From Winogradskyella echinorum (GTDB taxonomy: Bacteria > Bacteroidota > Bacteroidia > Flavobacteriales > Flavobacteriaceae), in contig NZ_JACOQD010000007.1 of NCBI RefSeq assembly GCF_014297365.1, positions 1 through 64,000 on the forward strand: 64,000 nucleotides of DNA, given 5' to 3'. The translations under genes were made by a program, and so were the position numbers. The notes below the pieces were generated by a model. That model was given only the letters and a program-made list of their open reading frames with translations. It did no database searches and was not told the origin of the DNA. This document shows, piece by piece, positions 36,769-45,226 of the stretch; positions within the stretch are counted from its first letter, which is position 1, and every line of letters starts with the position of its first letter.

Positions 36769-37332
36769 ATGGCAAGAAAAAAACAATATATAGAAGCCGA
36801 AGTAATTGACAAAGCAATGCATTTGTTCTGGAAGAATGGTTACGAAAACACCTCTATGCAAATGCTCGAGAAAGAAATGGGTATTAACAAGTTTTCTATC
36901 TATTCTAGTTTTGGTAATAAACAAGGCGTTTTTCTTGAAAGTTTAAAGTGTTACAAAGCAAAAGTGTCCCATATTTTTGAAAAATTTACAAATGCTACTA
37001 ATGGTATAGAAGACATTAAACATTTTTTTTACGACACTGTAGAAGTGTGTTATAAAGATGATTTTGAAAAAGGCTGTTTGGTTACAAATACCTATAATGA
37101 ATTTTCTGGTAGTGAAGATGAATTAATCAATAATCATATGGCATCTTTTATGGATAATCTTAAAGCGTTATTCATTGAAAAATTAAAAATGGATACCACT
37201 AAAGATGAAGACACCATATTAAAACAAGCTAATTATTTGGTTTTAGCCAAACATGGACTAGCTGCTGCAACACGCGTCAACAGTAAAAAGGAAATAGAAG
37301 ATTATATTGAAATGACCTTTAAAAACCTTTAG
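36769..37332 (+). CDS. TetR/AcrR family transcriptional regulator
   Basis: 187 residues. N-terminal TetR helix-turn-helix: AMHLFWKNGYENTSMQMLEKEMGINKFSIYSSFGNKQGVFLESL. The C-terminal ligand domain is AcrR-like and ends in a helix around NYLVLAKHGLAAATRV. A palindromic operator at 36729-36748 covers its promoter, and a near-identical perfect palindrome lies before the next gene at 37351-37370. It most likely represses itself and the adjacent AhpD-like gene. Confidence 0.9.
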   Translation: MARKKQYIEAEVIDKAMHLFWKNGYENTSMQMLEKEMGINKFSIYSSFGNKQGVFLESLKCYKAKVSHIFEKFTNATNGIEDIKHFFYDTVEVCYKDDFEKGCLVTNTYNEFSGSEDELINNHMASFMDNLKALFIEKLKMDTTKDEDTILKQANYLVLAKHGLAAATRVNSKKEIEDYIEMTFKNL

Positions 37333-37350
37333 AATATTTTTTTAAAAAAT

Positions 37351-37370
37351 AACTAAACGATTGTTTAGTT
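37351..37370. promoter_or_regulatory. Perfect TetR operator before the AhpD-like gene
   Basis: AACTAAAC-GATT-GTTTAGTT: eight-base perfect inverted repeat around a four-base centre. The -7-like element TAGTTTTA (37367-37374) overlaps its right half; the start codon follows at 37403. Confidence 0.8.
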
Positions 37371-37402
37371 TTAATAACAATTTTACATATAAATTAGAAA
37401 TT

Positions 37403-37966
37403 ATGACTACATTAAAAATTCACAACATCGAAACTGCACCAGAAGATAGCAAAGCCTTATTAGAAAATTCTCAAAAAGCCTATGGTAGAATTCCCGGTTT
37501 GCATGGTGTATTAGCAGGTGCACCACAAATTTTAGAAGCCTACCAAGCACTGCATGGATTCTTTACACAAACGTCTTTTAATGCAGAAGAGTTAACAGTG
37601 GTTTGGCAATCTATAAACGTAGAACACCAATGTCATTATTGCGTACCAGCACATACCGGAATCGCAAAAATGATGAAAGTAGACGACAGCATTACCGAAG
37701 CATTGCGTAATGAGACTCCATTAGAGAATTCAAAATTAGAAGCCCTACGTACTATGACATTAACTATTGTTCGTAATCGTGGACATGTAACACAAAACGA
37801 TTTAGAAGCGTTTTATGCTGCTGGTTATGGTGAGCAACAAGTTTTAGAAATCATCTTAGGATTATCTCAAAAAACAATAAGCAACTATGTTAACCACATT
37901 GCGAATACTCCAGTAGATGAGGCATTTCAAAAATTTGCATGGTCTAAAGAAAATGTGGTTTTATAA
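37403..37966 (+). CDS. Carboxymuconolactone decarboxylase / AhpD-like protein
   Basis: 187 residues from ATG 37403; an in-frame start 14 codons earlier lies inside the operator and is unlikely. The redox motif EHQCHYCVPAHTG (C-x-x-C with following His, about residues 74-86) is intact, as in AhpD-type peroxidase-reducing proteins. It is probably an alkylhydroperoxidase-like thiol oxidoreductase responding to oxidative or electrophile stress through the adjacent TetR regulator. Confidence 0.86.
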   Translation: MTTLKIHNIETAPEDSKALLENSQKAYGRIPGLHGVLAGAPQILEAYQALHGFFTQTSFNAEELTVVWQSINVEHQCHYCVPAHTGIAKMMKVDDSITEALRNETPLENSKLEALRTMTLTIVRNRGHVTQNDLEAFYAAGYGEQQVLEIILGLSQKTISNYVNHIANTPVDEAFQKFAWSKENVVL

Positions 37967-38000
37967 GTATTAAAATCACAGAACTTGATTGATAGCTTTT

Positions 38001-38030
38001 AAACCTTCCGCCTTTGTGCGGAAGGTTTAT
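38001..38030 (+). terminator. Terminator after the AhpD-like gene
   Basis: Eleven-base perfect stem AAACCTTCCGC (38001-38011) with GCGGAAGGTTT (38018-38028), six-base loop, short T-rich tail. Confidence 0.75.
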
Positions 38031-38075
38031 TAAATTTCCTTTTTAAACGATTACAACTTAACTTAAACACTTTCA

Positions 38076-38933
38076 ATGAGACATTTCAATTTAAATAAGA
38101 TGATGAATTATTCAAAATTAATTCTTATGGTTATCACTAGCGCTTTAATAACTGCTTGTGGTAATAAAGAAAATAAAACCAAAGACACACAAAAAACCGA
38201 AGTATCTAAATCTATAGAATTTCAAAATAAAGGACATGAGTTAGTTTATAAAATGACTCAAAAAACAGGAAGCTACCAAGACTTACTAAAACTAAAAGAT
38301 ATAGTATTTAATTATACCTATCGTACACCAGACCAAAAAGAAGATGTCTCTATTGAATCGTACATTTTTGATGGAGAACTTTCTCATGCCACCTATATAA
38401 AACACCAAAGAACCTTACCAGAATTAAAAGGAAAAATGGAACAAGCTTACAATGGTAAAGACTTTTGGGTAAAAATAGATGGTAAAGACATTACTGCTGA
38501 AGATGCTATTGAAAGTGTAAAATTTACTCGTAAAACCAATTTTTATTGGTTTGCAATGATGCAAAAATTATTAGATCCAGGTATTAATTATGAGTACTTA
38601 GGACAAAATAGTGTAAATGGTACAAATTACGACATCGTAAAAATCACCTTTTCTGCTGCCGAAGATATAGCTACAGATATTTATCAATTATATATAAATC
38701 CAGAGACGCATTTAGTAGATCAGTTTCTATTTACAGTGGTTTCTAAAAATGTAACAGACCCAATTTTAATGCGTGTTACTTACGAAGAAATTGACGGTGT
38801 ATTATTAACTACTTACCGTAAATACACAAAATCTGATTGGAAAGCCAATGTCATTAACGATGTTTGGGTAGAAGAAATAACAAAAGACGTTAAGTTTAAT
38901 CAAGGATTAGACAAAGCCTTATTTAATAAATAA
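38076..38933 (+). CDS. DUF6503-type lipoprotein
   Basis: 285 residues if started at ATG 38076. Starts at 38100 or 38103 give a more typical signal peptide (MMNYSKLILMVITSALITAC). The lipobox LITAC precedes the mature N-terminus. The body (GHELVYKMTQKTGSYQDLLKLKDIVFNYTYRT... and DPGINYEYLGQNSVNGTNYDIVKITF) resembles the DUF6503 / outer-membrane lipoprotein-sorting-like fold found in flavobacteria. Function unknown. A strong terminator follows. Confidence 0.75.
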   Translation: MRHFNLNKMMNYSKLILMVITSALITACGNKENKTKDTQKTEVSKSIEFQNKGHELVYKMTQKTGSYQDLLKLKDIVFNYTYRTPDQKEDVSIESYIFDGELSHATYIKHQRTLPELKGKMEQAYNGKDFWVKIDGKDITAEDAIESVKFTRKTNFYWFAMMQKLLDPGINYEYLGQNSVNGTNYDIVKITFSAAEDIATDIYQLYINPETHLVDQFLFTVVSKNVTDPILMRVTYEEIDGVLLTTYRKYTKSDWKANVINDVWVEEITKDVKFNQGLDKALFNK

Positions 38934-38960
38934 GAATTAGTTTAAACATTAGCCAAAAGC

Positions 38961-38994
38961 AAAAAAACAGCATCTTAAAGATGCTGTTTTTTTG
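38961..38994 (+). terminator. Strong terminator after the DUF6503 gene
   Basis: A run, stem ACAGCATCTT (38967-38976) with AAGATGCTGT (38978-38987), then seven T residues. The actual loop is likely larger because of strain at the tip. Confidence 0.9.
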
Positions 38995-39060
38995 TTTTAT
39001 CTTTCTGAGCCTTGGTGACTTGACATTGTAAAATTAAAAGCCTAACTTCGTTTACCTGTG

Positions 39061-39113
39061 CTGAACTTGTTTCAGTAACGCTTGATAAAAATCATTAAAA
39101 CGATTTTTTATCA
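39061..39113. repeat. Palindromes bordering the PIN cassette
   Basis: CTGAACTTGTTTCAG (39061-39075) is a short palindrome like the small REP-type sequences scattered in many flavobacterial genomes. A second stem, TGATAAAAATC (39083-39093) with GATTTTTTATCA (39102-39113), one bulged base, ends eight bases before the cassette boundary. Confidence 0.4.
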
Positions 39114-39141
39114 GAGGTCTATTGGCAGCAATTACAACCGA

Positions 39142-40527
39142 ATGAAAGAAAAATTTAAAAACTACCATAAAATTCCAGAAAATGAATATTCAAATATTTG
39201 GGATAGTGCTATTTTTATTTTGGATACAAATATTTTACTTAATCTGTTTAGATATCCGGAAAATGCAAGAGTCGATTTTCTAAAAGTTTTAAAAAAAATA
39301 AAATCAAGAATATGGGTGCCATTTATTGCTGGTCTAGAATTTTATGAAAATTTAGAGCATGTAAAGAATTCACAAATGAGGGCATATGACAAGATTTACA
39401 ATCTAATTGATAAAACTAAATCAAAGGAGTTATTATTAAAAGATGAACTTATATCAGATTTAAAAAAACTCAAACTAGAAAAAAGACATTATGATATTTC
39501 AGAAGAACAATTAATTAGTGATTTCAAGCAATTAAGTAATGACTATCAAGAAAAAATCTCTGATATTCAGACAAAATATTTATTTGACGAAAAAAGTGAA
39601 CGCAAACAAAAAATAACAAAAGAAAACTTAAAATTGCTAGACGATCTGGAAAAACTTTTAGAAAAAAAAGTAGGAGATCCGTTCGGTGATCAAGATGCAA
39701 TTAATAAAATAAATAAAGAAGGAAAAACTAGATTTGAAAATCTTATTCCACCAGGTTTCAAAGATAGTAGTAAAGAAAGAGATTCTAATAAACGTAATTT
39801 AACTTTCAATTCACTCATTTACAAAAGAGAATTTTGTGACTTATATATTTGGAATGAAATAATCAATAAAAGTAATTCTTTGGATACAAAAACTAACAAT
39901 GTGGTTTTTATCACAGACGATGCAAAGGAAGATTGGTGGAGAATAGTTAACGGAAAAACTGTAGGACCAAGAATAGAGTTAATCGATGAATTAAAAACAA
40001 AGAGCAATGGAAAAATAGCTAATTTTCTAATGTATAATTCATGGCGCTTTCTTGAGTATGCAACTGATAAATACAAAATAAAATTAAAATCAGAAACGCT
40101 GCCTCAAATCAAAAAAGTTCAAGAAAATAGAAATTTTGCACTTAAATATAGAGATGGAATTTATATAGCATTTAAGAAATATATTAATAAAACAAATTCA
40201 CATGTAGAGTTTGTGCCTAGTCAAGCCAAACATTTAATAATTTTTAAGGATGAAGTTTTAGATTTAATTGCATTTGATGTTAGAACCAAACATTCAATAA
40301 ATTTCAATATTGATATGGTAATTAAAGATGTAATGAAAAAATTTGATTCAGGAATATTAGACAAATATTATTCATATAATTTAGTAATAATTGAATTTGA
40401 TAGAGAAGAATATGAAATTAACAGATTTATTTATCCATCATACTCTGAAAAACTGCCAAGTAAAATAAATATCGTTTCAAACTACGCTGATTTTGATGAA
40501 GTTAATAAAGAATATATAATAGAATAA
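39142..40527 (+). CDS. PIN-like domain (PIN_8 / DUF4935) protein, cassette gene
   Basis: 461 residues from ATG 39142 (MKEKFKNYHKIPENEYSNIW); a start 20 codons earlier would lie outside the cassette. The N-terminal PIN-like nuclease domain shows IFILDTNILLNLFRY with the first catalytic Asp, IWVPFIAGLEFYENL, a long coiled-coil insert (about residues 80-200), and the closing acidic VVFITDDAKEDWW. The last 150 residues are an unrecognised domain. PIN_8 proteins are often found in defence-like or accessory regions. RNA or DNA cleavage is inferred from the fold only. Its codon use is very AT-rich. Confidence 0.8.
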   Translation: MKEKFKNYHKIPENEYSNIWDSAIFILDTNILLNLFRYPENARVDFLKVLKKIKSRIWVPFIAGLEFYENLEHVKNSQMRAYDKIYNLIDKTKSKELLLKDELISDLKKLKLEKRHYDISEEQLISDFKQLSNDYQEKISDIQTKYLFDEKSERKQKITKENLKLLDDLEKLLEKKVGDPFGDQDAINKINKEGKTRFENLIPPGFKDSSKERDSNKRNLTFNSLIYKREFCDLYIWNEIINKSNSLDTKTNNVVFITDDAKEDWWRIVNGKTVGPRIELIDELKTKSNGKIANFLMYNSWRFLEYATDKYKIKLKSETLPQIKKVQENRNFALKYRDGIYIAFKKYINKTNSHVEFVPSQAKHLIIFKDEVLDLIAFDVRTKHSINFNIDMVIKDVMKKFDSGILDKYYSYNLVIIEFDREEYEINRFIYPSYSEKLPSKINIVSNYADFDEVNKEYIIE

Positions 40528-40530
40528 AAC

Positions 40531-40658
40531 TGCTGCCAACACCGTGTATAATTAATGGCTAGTTTTAGCCTACTTACGAAAATCCCCTCGGATTTTCTAT
40601 TCGGTTTTTATTTGCTAAATTAGTTGCTTACACACGCTACGTATCATATACAAAACCG
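40531..40658 (+). repeat. attC-like structured repeat, copy A
   Basis: Starts TGCTGCCAAC, ends ACCG before TT. The outer arms are 40544-40559 and 40636-40651 (10 of 16 Watson-Crick, weaker than the other copies), with central hairpin GAAAATCC-cctc-GGATTTTC. It is closest in sequence to copy C 20 kb away. It sits three bases after the PIN gene stop. Confidence 0.85.
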
Positions 40659-40683
40659 TTAAACGAAACTCAAAAAATTGCAT

Positions 40684-40718
40684 AAAAAAACAGCGTTCTA
40701 CTTACGCTGTTTTTTTTA
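40684..40718. terminator. Terminator downstream of guaB
   Basis: AAAAACAGCGT (40686-40696) pairs with ACGCTGTTTTT (40704-40714), seven-base loop, with A and T runs on both sides. It works in either direction, between the cassette and guaB. Confidence 0.85.
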
Positions 40719-40753
40719 TTTATAATAGATACCTGCCTTTGCAGGAATTTGTG

Positions 40754-42226
40754 TTACCTAGAATAATTAGGTGCTTCTTTAGTGATAGTTACATCGTGCG
40801 GATGGCTCTCGTTAATACCACTTGCGGTTATCTTAACAAAACGTCCGTTTTCTTTTAACGTTGCTATATCCTTGGCACCACAATAACCCATACCTGCTCT
40901 AAGTCCACCAACAAATTGGTGTATACTTTCAAAAAGCTCTCCTTTATATGGTACACGGCCAACAATACCTTCTGGTACTAATTTTTTAATATCGTCTTCT
41001 ACATCTTGGAAGTAACGGTCTTTACTGCCTTGTTTCATGGCCTCAACAGAACCCATGCCTCTGTAGGATTTAAATTTTCGACCTTCGTAAATTATTGTTT
41101 CACCTGGACTCTCTTTTGTACCTGCTAACAATGATCCTAGCATTACGGTATCTGCACCTGCAGCAATCGCTTTAGGAATATCTCCTGTATAACGTATGCC
41201 ACCATCTGCAATTACTGGCACACCAGTACCTTTTATGGCAGCTGCAACTTCTAGTACAGCAGAAAACTGAGGAAATCCAACTCCTGCCACTACTCTAGTT
41301 GTACAAATAGAACCTGGACCAATACCTACTTTTACAGCATCTGCACCAGCTTCAACCAAATATTTAGCAGCTTCGCCTGTGGCAATGTTACCTACAATGA
41401 CTTCTAACTTTGGAAATTGCTGTTTTATAGCTTTTAGTATTGTTACAACTCCAGCAGTATGTCCATGAGCAGTATCTATTACAACCGCATCTACACCCGC
41501 TTTTACCAATGCATCTGCTCTATCAACTGCATCACCAGTAACACCAATAGCTGCAGCAACTCTTAGTCTACCATAATTATCTTTATTGGCATTTGGCTTT
41601 TGTGTTACTTTAGTAATATCTCTAAATGTAATTAAGCCAGCAAGTTTATAATTGTCGTCTACAATAAGTAGTTTTTCAATTTTATTTTGTTGAAGAATTT
41701 TTTCGGCATCTTTTAATGACGTACCTACTGCAGCAGTAACTAGGTTTTCACCAGTCATAACTTCTATGATAGGTCTGTCATTTTCGTGCTCAAAACGTAA
41801 ATCTCGGTTGGTAACAATACCTTTTAAAGTTCCGTTATCATCAACTATAGGAATACCTCCAATACTATGCTCTCGCATGGCATTTTTTGCATCGGCAACG
41901 ATAGCATCCATTGGTAAAGTTACAGGATCTATAATCATACCACTTTCTGCTCGCTTAACGCGTCTTACCTTCTGCGCTTGCTGCTCTATGGTCATGTTTT
42001 TGTGTAACACACCAATACCACCTTCTTGTGCCATGGCAATAGCCATTTTACTTTCAGTAACCGTATCCATGGCAGCCGAAACTACTGGGATATTAATGGT
42101 AATGTTTTTTGTGAATTTGGTTTGAATATTAACTTCGCGCGGAAGAACTTCAGAAAATGCTGGAACTAATAGGACGTCATCGTAGGTAAGTCCTTCACCT
42201 AAGATTTTGTTTTCGTGTGCTGTCAT
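40754..42226 (-). CDS. guaB: Inosine-5'-monophosphate dehydrogenase
   Basis: 490 residues. Oxidises IMP to XMP, the committed step of guanine nucleotide synthesis, with NAD. The catalytic loop [15 protein letters not shown] holds the active-site Cys, and [21 protein letters not shown] follows. Two CBS domains are inserted at about residues 95-210 ([16 protein letters not shown] and neighbours). Complete and conventional. Confidence 0.97.
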   Translation of the reverse strand: MTAHENKILGEGLTYDDVLLVPAFSEVLPREVNIQTKFTKNITINIPVVSAAMDTVTESKMAIAMAQEGGIGVLHKNMTIEQQAQKVRRVKRAESGMIIDPVTLPMDAIVADAKNAMREHSIGGIPIVDDNGTLKGIVTNRDLRFEHENDRPIIEVMTGENLVTAAVGTSLKDAEKILQQNKIEKLLIVDDNYKLAGLITFRDITKVTQKPNANKDNYGRLRVAAAIGVTGDAVDRADALVKAGVDAVVIDTAHGHTAGVVTILKAIKQQFPKLEVIVGNIATGEAAKYLVEAGADAVKVGIGPGSICTTRVVAGVGFPQFSAVLEVAAAIKGTGVPVIADGGIRYTGDIPKAIAAGADTVMLGSLLAGTKESPGETIIYEGRKFKSYRGMGSVEAMKQGSKDRYFQDVEDDIKKLVPEGIVGRVPYKGELFESIHQFVGGLRAGMGYCGAKDIATLKENGRFVKITASGINESHPHDVTITKEAPNYSR

Positions 42227-42275
42227 TGCAATTGAGATATAATTGCGTGCAAATATAAGTCATTTTTTAATGATA

Positions 42276-42713
42276 TTATTGACTCTTTGTAAAACCTTTT
42301 GGGATATATAATTTTTCGGAATCATAAAAACTGATATAAACTAAAATTGGTTTTTTTAAACCATCGTAGGTAACTTCGTAAACATCAACTAAAGCTGTAC
42401 CTCCATATCCGTTTTCACTTTTGTATCCGCAGCAAGCACCTCTTCTCTGATAACTTAATTCTTCACCATTTGGTCCAGCCAAAGACGCAAGATATCTTAA
42501 TTGATTTTTTACACTCTTTTCACCAACTTTAACTGGTTTCTCACCAACTAAGCCATATTCCTTATCATCTGCATACGTATCTATATCGAAAAATGGTATG
42601 TGATTAGAAGATTTTGTAGCATGTGTGGCTCCAGAACTGGTAATCTTAGGCTTTTTAGCACCACAAGAAGTTAATAAAAACGTGACTAAACATAATCTAA
42701 GTAATAGCTTCAT
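42276..42713 (-). CDS. Small lipoprotein of unknown function
   Basis: 145 residues with lipobox LVTFLLTSC (Cys near 17). The conserved-looking core KNQLRYLASLAGPNGEELSYQRRGACCGYKSENGYGGTALVDVYEVTYDG, with a CCG pair, is shared with flavobacterial proteins sometimes labelled 2-dehydro-3-deoxyphosphooctonate aldolase. That label is implausible for a small lipoprotein. Function unknown. Confidence 0.7.
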   Translation of the reverse strand: MKLLLRLCLVTFLLTSCGAKKPKITSSGATHATKSSNHIPFFDIDTYADDKEYGLVGEKPVKVGEKSVKNQLRYLASLAGPNGEELSYQRRGACCGYKSENGYGGTALVDVYEVTYDGLKKPILVYISFYDSEKLYIPKGFTKSQ

Positions 42714-42785
42714 AAGTGTAATTTTCTTACAAGCTAATAATTTTTTTAAAAAAATGAATAATCTTAAAGATAAATTTTAAATATT

Positions 42786-43298
42786 TTACGCTTTACTTAT
42801 ATCTCGTTTAGCACTAGGCATAAATAATTGTTTCAAAATAATTAAAACAACAATGGTATAACTCAACGTCATTAGAGTACCAGAAATCATAACAATGTAC
42901 TTCATCCATAAAAAGCCTTTCCAGAGTAAATAGATACCACCAAAAGTGAGTAAAATAGATATAAACGGTTCTATTAAAAGTAATAGTTTGAGTCTAAGAT
43001 TTAATCGTGTAGTTACAAATATTAAACCCGTGAGAAAAAATATAATAGACATAGAAAGAATATGTCCATGCACTAAAGTAAGCATTTGCTGCTCATTCTT
43101 TTTAAACTTCATCACTGTAGCATCTAGATCGTCTTCATTACCTAAATACTGCTCCTCTATACCATCTGGATCACTAGAAGAGGTTTCATTTACAAAAAGA
43201 AGTCCTGTGTAAAAGCCTATACTTAAAACTAAGATAAAAGCGGCAATAAGCACTTTTAATTCTTTTGGAAATGTTTCTATAAGGCCGTTTAGTGTCAT
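42786..43298 (-). CDS. Four-helix membrane protein
   Basis: 170 residues with four predicted membrane helices (about residues 15-33, 78-98, 103-122, 130-155). HGHILSMSIIFFLTGLIFV holds two His residues, which could bind haem or metal. It starts immediately after the FMN-binding protein gene (no gap), so the two probably act together, perhaps in electron transfer linked to the neighbouring iron genes. I do not recognise the family. Confidence 0.65.
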   Translation of the reverse strand: MTLNGLIETFPKELKVLIAAFILVLSIGFYTGLLFVNETSSSDPDGIEEQYLGNEDDLDATVMKFKKNEQQMLTLVHGHILSMSIIFFLTGLIFVTTRLNLRLKLLLLIEPFISILLTFGGIYLLWKGFLWMKYIVMISGTLMTLSYTIVVLIILKQLFMPSAKRDISKA

Positions 43299-43826
43299 TT
43301 ACAGAATTCCTTTAGTATTAAGAATTTTTAATGATTTCATTAAATCATTCATAGCATTAGTCATAGAACGTACAGAAATGGTTGCACCAGAAATAGCATC
43401 AATATTATCGCCATAACGGAACTCATCGTCTTTTGTTTTTCCTATAAATTGACGTAACCAACGCTTGCTTCCTATTTCTCCACCATATTCTTCGCGATAG
43501 ATTAAAACTTTAGCTTTTACTATGGTTAACTTAGAATCGAATAACACTAAATAATCATATTTTGCAGTTTTACTTGGTGCTTTGGCCACATAAGCATAAC
43601 CTAACAATTCGTCTGATGATTTTACTTCGAAAAAATTATCTGCACCAAAATCTGAAGGTAATTCTTTAGCCACTTCAGTAGCAATTACTTTTGCATTGAA
43701 TGAAAATTCTTCAACTTCAAAAGTAGATGTTATAACCTTATCCACTTTCTTTTGAAGTTTGGCAGATAATCCAAAACCAAATCCTAAAAAAGCTACAAGT
43801 ATTATGGATATATGTTTTAATTTCAT
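43299..43826 (-). CDS. FMN-binding domain protein
   Basis: 175 residues with a signal or anchor segment (ISIILVAFLGFGFGLSAKL). The C-terminal NosR/RnfG-type FMN-binding domain has DAISGATISVRSMTNAMNDL, where SGATIS is the covalent-flavin attachment pattern. Expected on the periplasmic side, passing electrons. Paired with the four-helix membrane protein. A partial copy of the 23-bp iron-regulon operator lies at 43843-43866, just before its start. Confidence 0.8.
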   Translation of the reverse strand: MKLKHISIILVAFLGFGFGLSAKLQKKVDKVITSTFEVEEFSFNAKVIATEVAKELPSDFGADNFFEVKSSDELLGYAYVAKAPSKTAKYDYLVLFDSKLTIVKAKVLIYREEYGGEIGSKRWLRQFIGKTKDDEFRYGDNIDAISGATISVRSMTNAMNDLMKSLKILNTKGIL

Positions 43827-43842
43827 GGCGCAAAAGTATTAA

Positions 43843-43866
43843 TTATTTTAGTCTAAACTTTAATAA
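43843..43866. promoter_or_regulatory. Partial copy of the iron-regulon operator
   Basis: Contains TTATTTTAGTCTAAA followed by CTTTAATAA: the AGTCTAAA half fits the reverse complement of the operator, the other half is degraded. It lies 17 bases upstream of the FMN-binding protein start. Confidence 0.4.
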
Positions 43867-43941
43867 TAATGCCAAAAGCCAACCTCAAATTTTAATAGAG
43901 ATTAGCTTAATGACACATTCAAAACTTAATTATAAATCGTT

Positions 43942-45114
43942 CTAGAACCAAACTCCAATACCAAAGTTTAATCTATTATTTACATCACTGTTTTCAGCTT
44001 CGTTACTTCTAAACTGGTAATCTCCTTTTATTACAACACCAGGTGCAATGTGGTAACTTAAACCTGTAGTAATATCTGTTCTGTTATAAGCATCGTTTCT
44101 TGGCGTGTTACTTGCTGTTTCTGCATGAGTATCATAATTTTCGTAACGTGTAAATGCAAATAAACGTTGCGATTTACTTAGTGGTAATAAGTTATATGCG
44201 ACTTCTGCATAGTATCCCATTAATCCGCTACCAAGGTCATTGCCAGTTAAATTGTTATACGCTTTTGTATCTTTTAAAGATGCATAGATAAACTGACCTC
44301 TTGCTGTAAAACGTCTCTTTGCATAACGAGCATCAAAACCAACCATTGATACTCCAATATTTGCACCATCAATATCTTCTACATCGTCAGTAGCTTGTGT
44401 TTTACCAAAATATCCTGACAATCCTAATCTTAAACCTGGTAATCCGTAATACTCAACTTTAGTTGAAAATGTAGGACTATCTACAGTCGATTTAATGGCC
44501 TTTTGTCTTCCACCTCTTAAACCATTGCTACCTTTAAGGAATCCTGTGATTTCACCATCATCATTCATTGTAGATTTAAAACCATTGAAAATATAGGCTT
44601 GGTAACCAATAGATGCTTCTGGAAAACGACCCGTAACACCTACTCCAATTTCTCTCCATGTTGTTGGTACAATGGCATTATCTACTGCAGGACGTTCCAC
44701 TCCATTAAAGGTTGTAGGTTCGTGATACTCATTTACAATGCCCATTGGTACTAACATTAATCCACCGCGTAAACTTATATTATCAGCAATATTATGATTA
44801 ACAAAAGCTTGCTCTACAAAAACCTCTTCCGTATGCTCTATCTCAACTTCTGTTACAAACTGCGTTTTATCATCGAACTTATAACCAAAAAGTAATACTA
44901 AACGCTGAATATCCATCTCACCATTTAAACTCTCTGGTTGGTTGTAAGTAATCTCACCATAAGCACTTACAGTTACTGCTTTACCATAATTACCAGATAA
45001 AATACGCTGTGCTGCGTTTAATTGTTGTTGTGGATCGTTGATTGAATCTTGAGCCGTTTGTGCAAATGAAAATAGGCATAGAAAACATGCTAAAATTGAA
45101 ATTGATTTAGTCAT
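43942..45114 (-). CDS. Outer-membrane porin-like protein
   Basis: 390 residues. Signal peptide MTKSISILACFLCLFSFAQ, then a short coiled region and a large beta-barrel pattern (KAVTVSAYGEITYNQPES... to a C-terminal strand NRLNFGIGVWF ending in aromatic Phe). It is probably an anion- or chelate-permeable porin. It has its own promoter sandwiched between two copies of the 23-bp operator, so it should be strongly iron-regulated. Confidence 0.82.
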   Translation of the reverse strand: MTKSISILACFLCLFSFAQTAQDSINDPQQQLNAAQRILSGNYGKAVTVSAYGEITYNQPESLNGEMDIQRLVLLFGYKFDDKTQFVTEVEIEHTEEVFVEQAFVNHNIADNISLRGGLMLVPMGIVNEYHEPTTFNGVERPAVDNAIVPTTWREIGVGVTGRFPEASIGYQAYIFNGFKSTMNDDGEITGFLKGSNGLRGGRQKAIKSTVDSPTFSTKVEYYGLPGLRLGLSGYFGKTQATDDVEDIDGANIGVSMVGFDARYAKRRFTARGQFIYASLKDTKAYNNLTGNDLGSGLMGYYAEVAYNLLPLSKSQRLFAFTRYENYDTHAETASNTPRNDAYNRTDITTGLSYHIAPGVVIKGDYQFRSNEAENSDVNNRLNFGIGVWF

Positions 45115-45123
45115 TTGTTGTAT

Positions 45124-45146
45124 TTATTTAGACTTATTACAAATAA
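45124..45146. promoter_or_regulatory. Fur-like operator, copy 1 (porin, downstream)
   Basis: 23 bases beginning TTATTTAGACT and ending AAATAA. It sits between the porin transcription start region and its ATG. Confidence 0.7.
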
Positions 45147-45164
45147 TTTGTTGAAATTCGAGCG

Positions 45165-45195
45165 CAAAAATAAGACACAAAATAACTTTGTCAAA
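45165..45195 (-). promoter_or_regulatory. Promoter of the porin gene
   Basis: On the minus strand TTTG (45192-45195), exactly 19 bases, then TATTTTTG (45165-45172): a perfect Bacteroidota promoter. Operators lie on both sides, one two bases upstream of the TTTG element. Confidence 0.8.
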
Positions 45196-45197
45196 CT

Positions 45198-45220
45198 TTA
45201 TTTAGATTAATTTTAAATAA
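45198..45220. promoter_or_regulatory. Fur-like operator, copy 2 (porin, upstream)
   Basis: 23 bases beginning TTATTTAGATT and ending AAATAA, directly upstream of the porin TTTG element. Confidence 0.7.
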
Positions 45221-45226
45221 ATTTTA

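Larger units (their letters stand above)
39122..40658 (+). mobile_element. Solitary integron-like gene cassette (PIN-domain gene)
   Basis: Starts with tag TTGGCAGCA (39122-39130) followed by ATT and ends at the G of CCG^TT (40658). The tag is exactly complementary to TGCTGCCAA (40531-40539) at the start of the cassette's own 3' repeat. If the two ends are joined, the circle recreates a G-TTGGCAGCA site opposite TGCTGCCAA-C. The base left of the insertion is A instead of G, consistent with that base belonging to the target. Joining the flanks predicts an empty site GGTCTA/TTAAACGAAAC between the DUF6503 gene and guaB. Confidence 0.7.
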
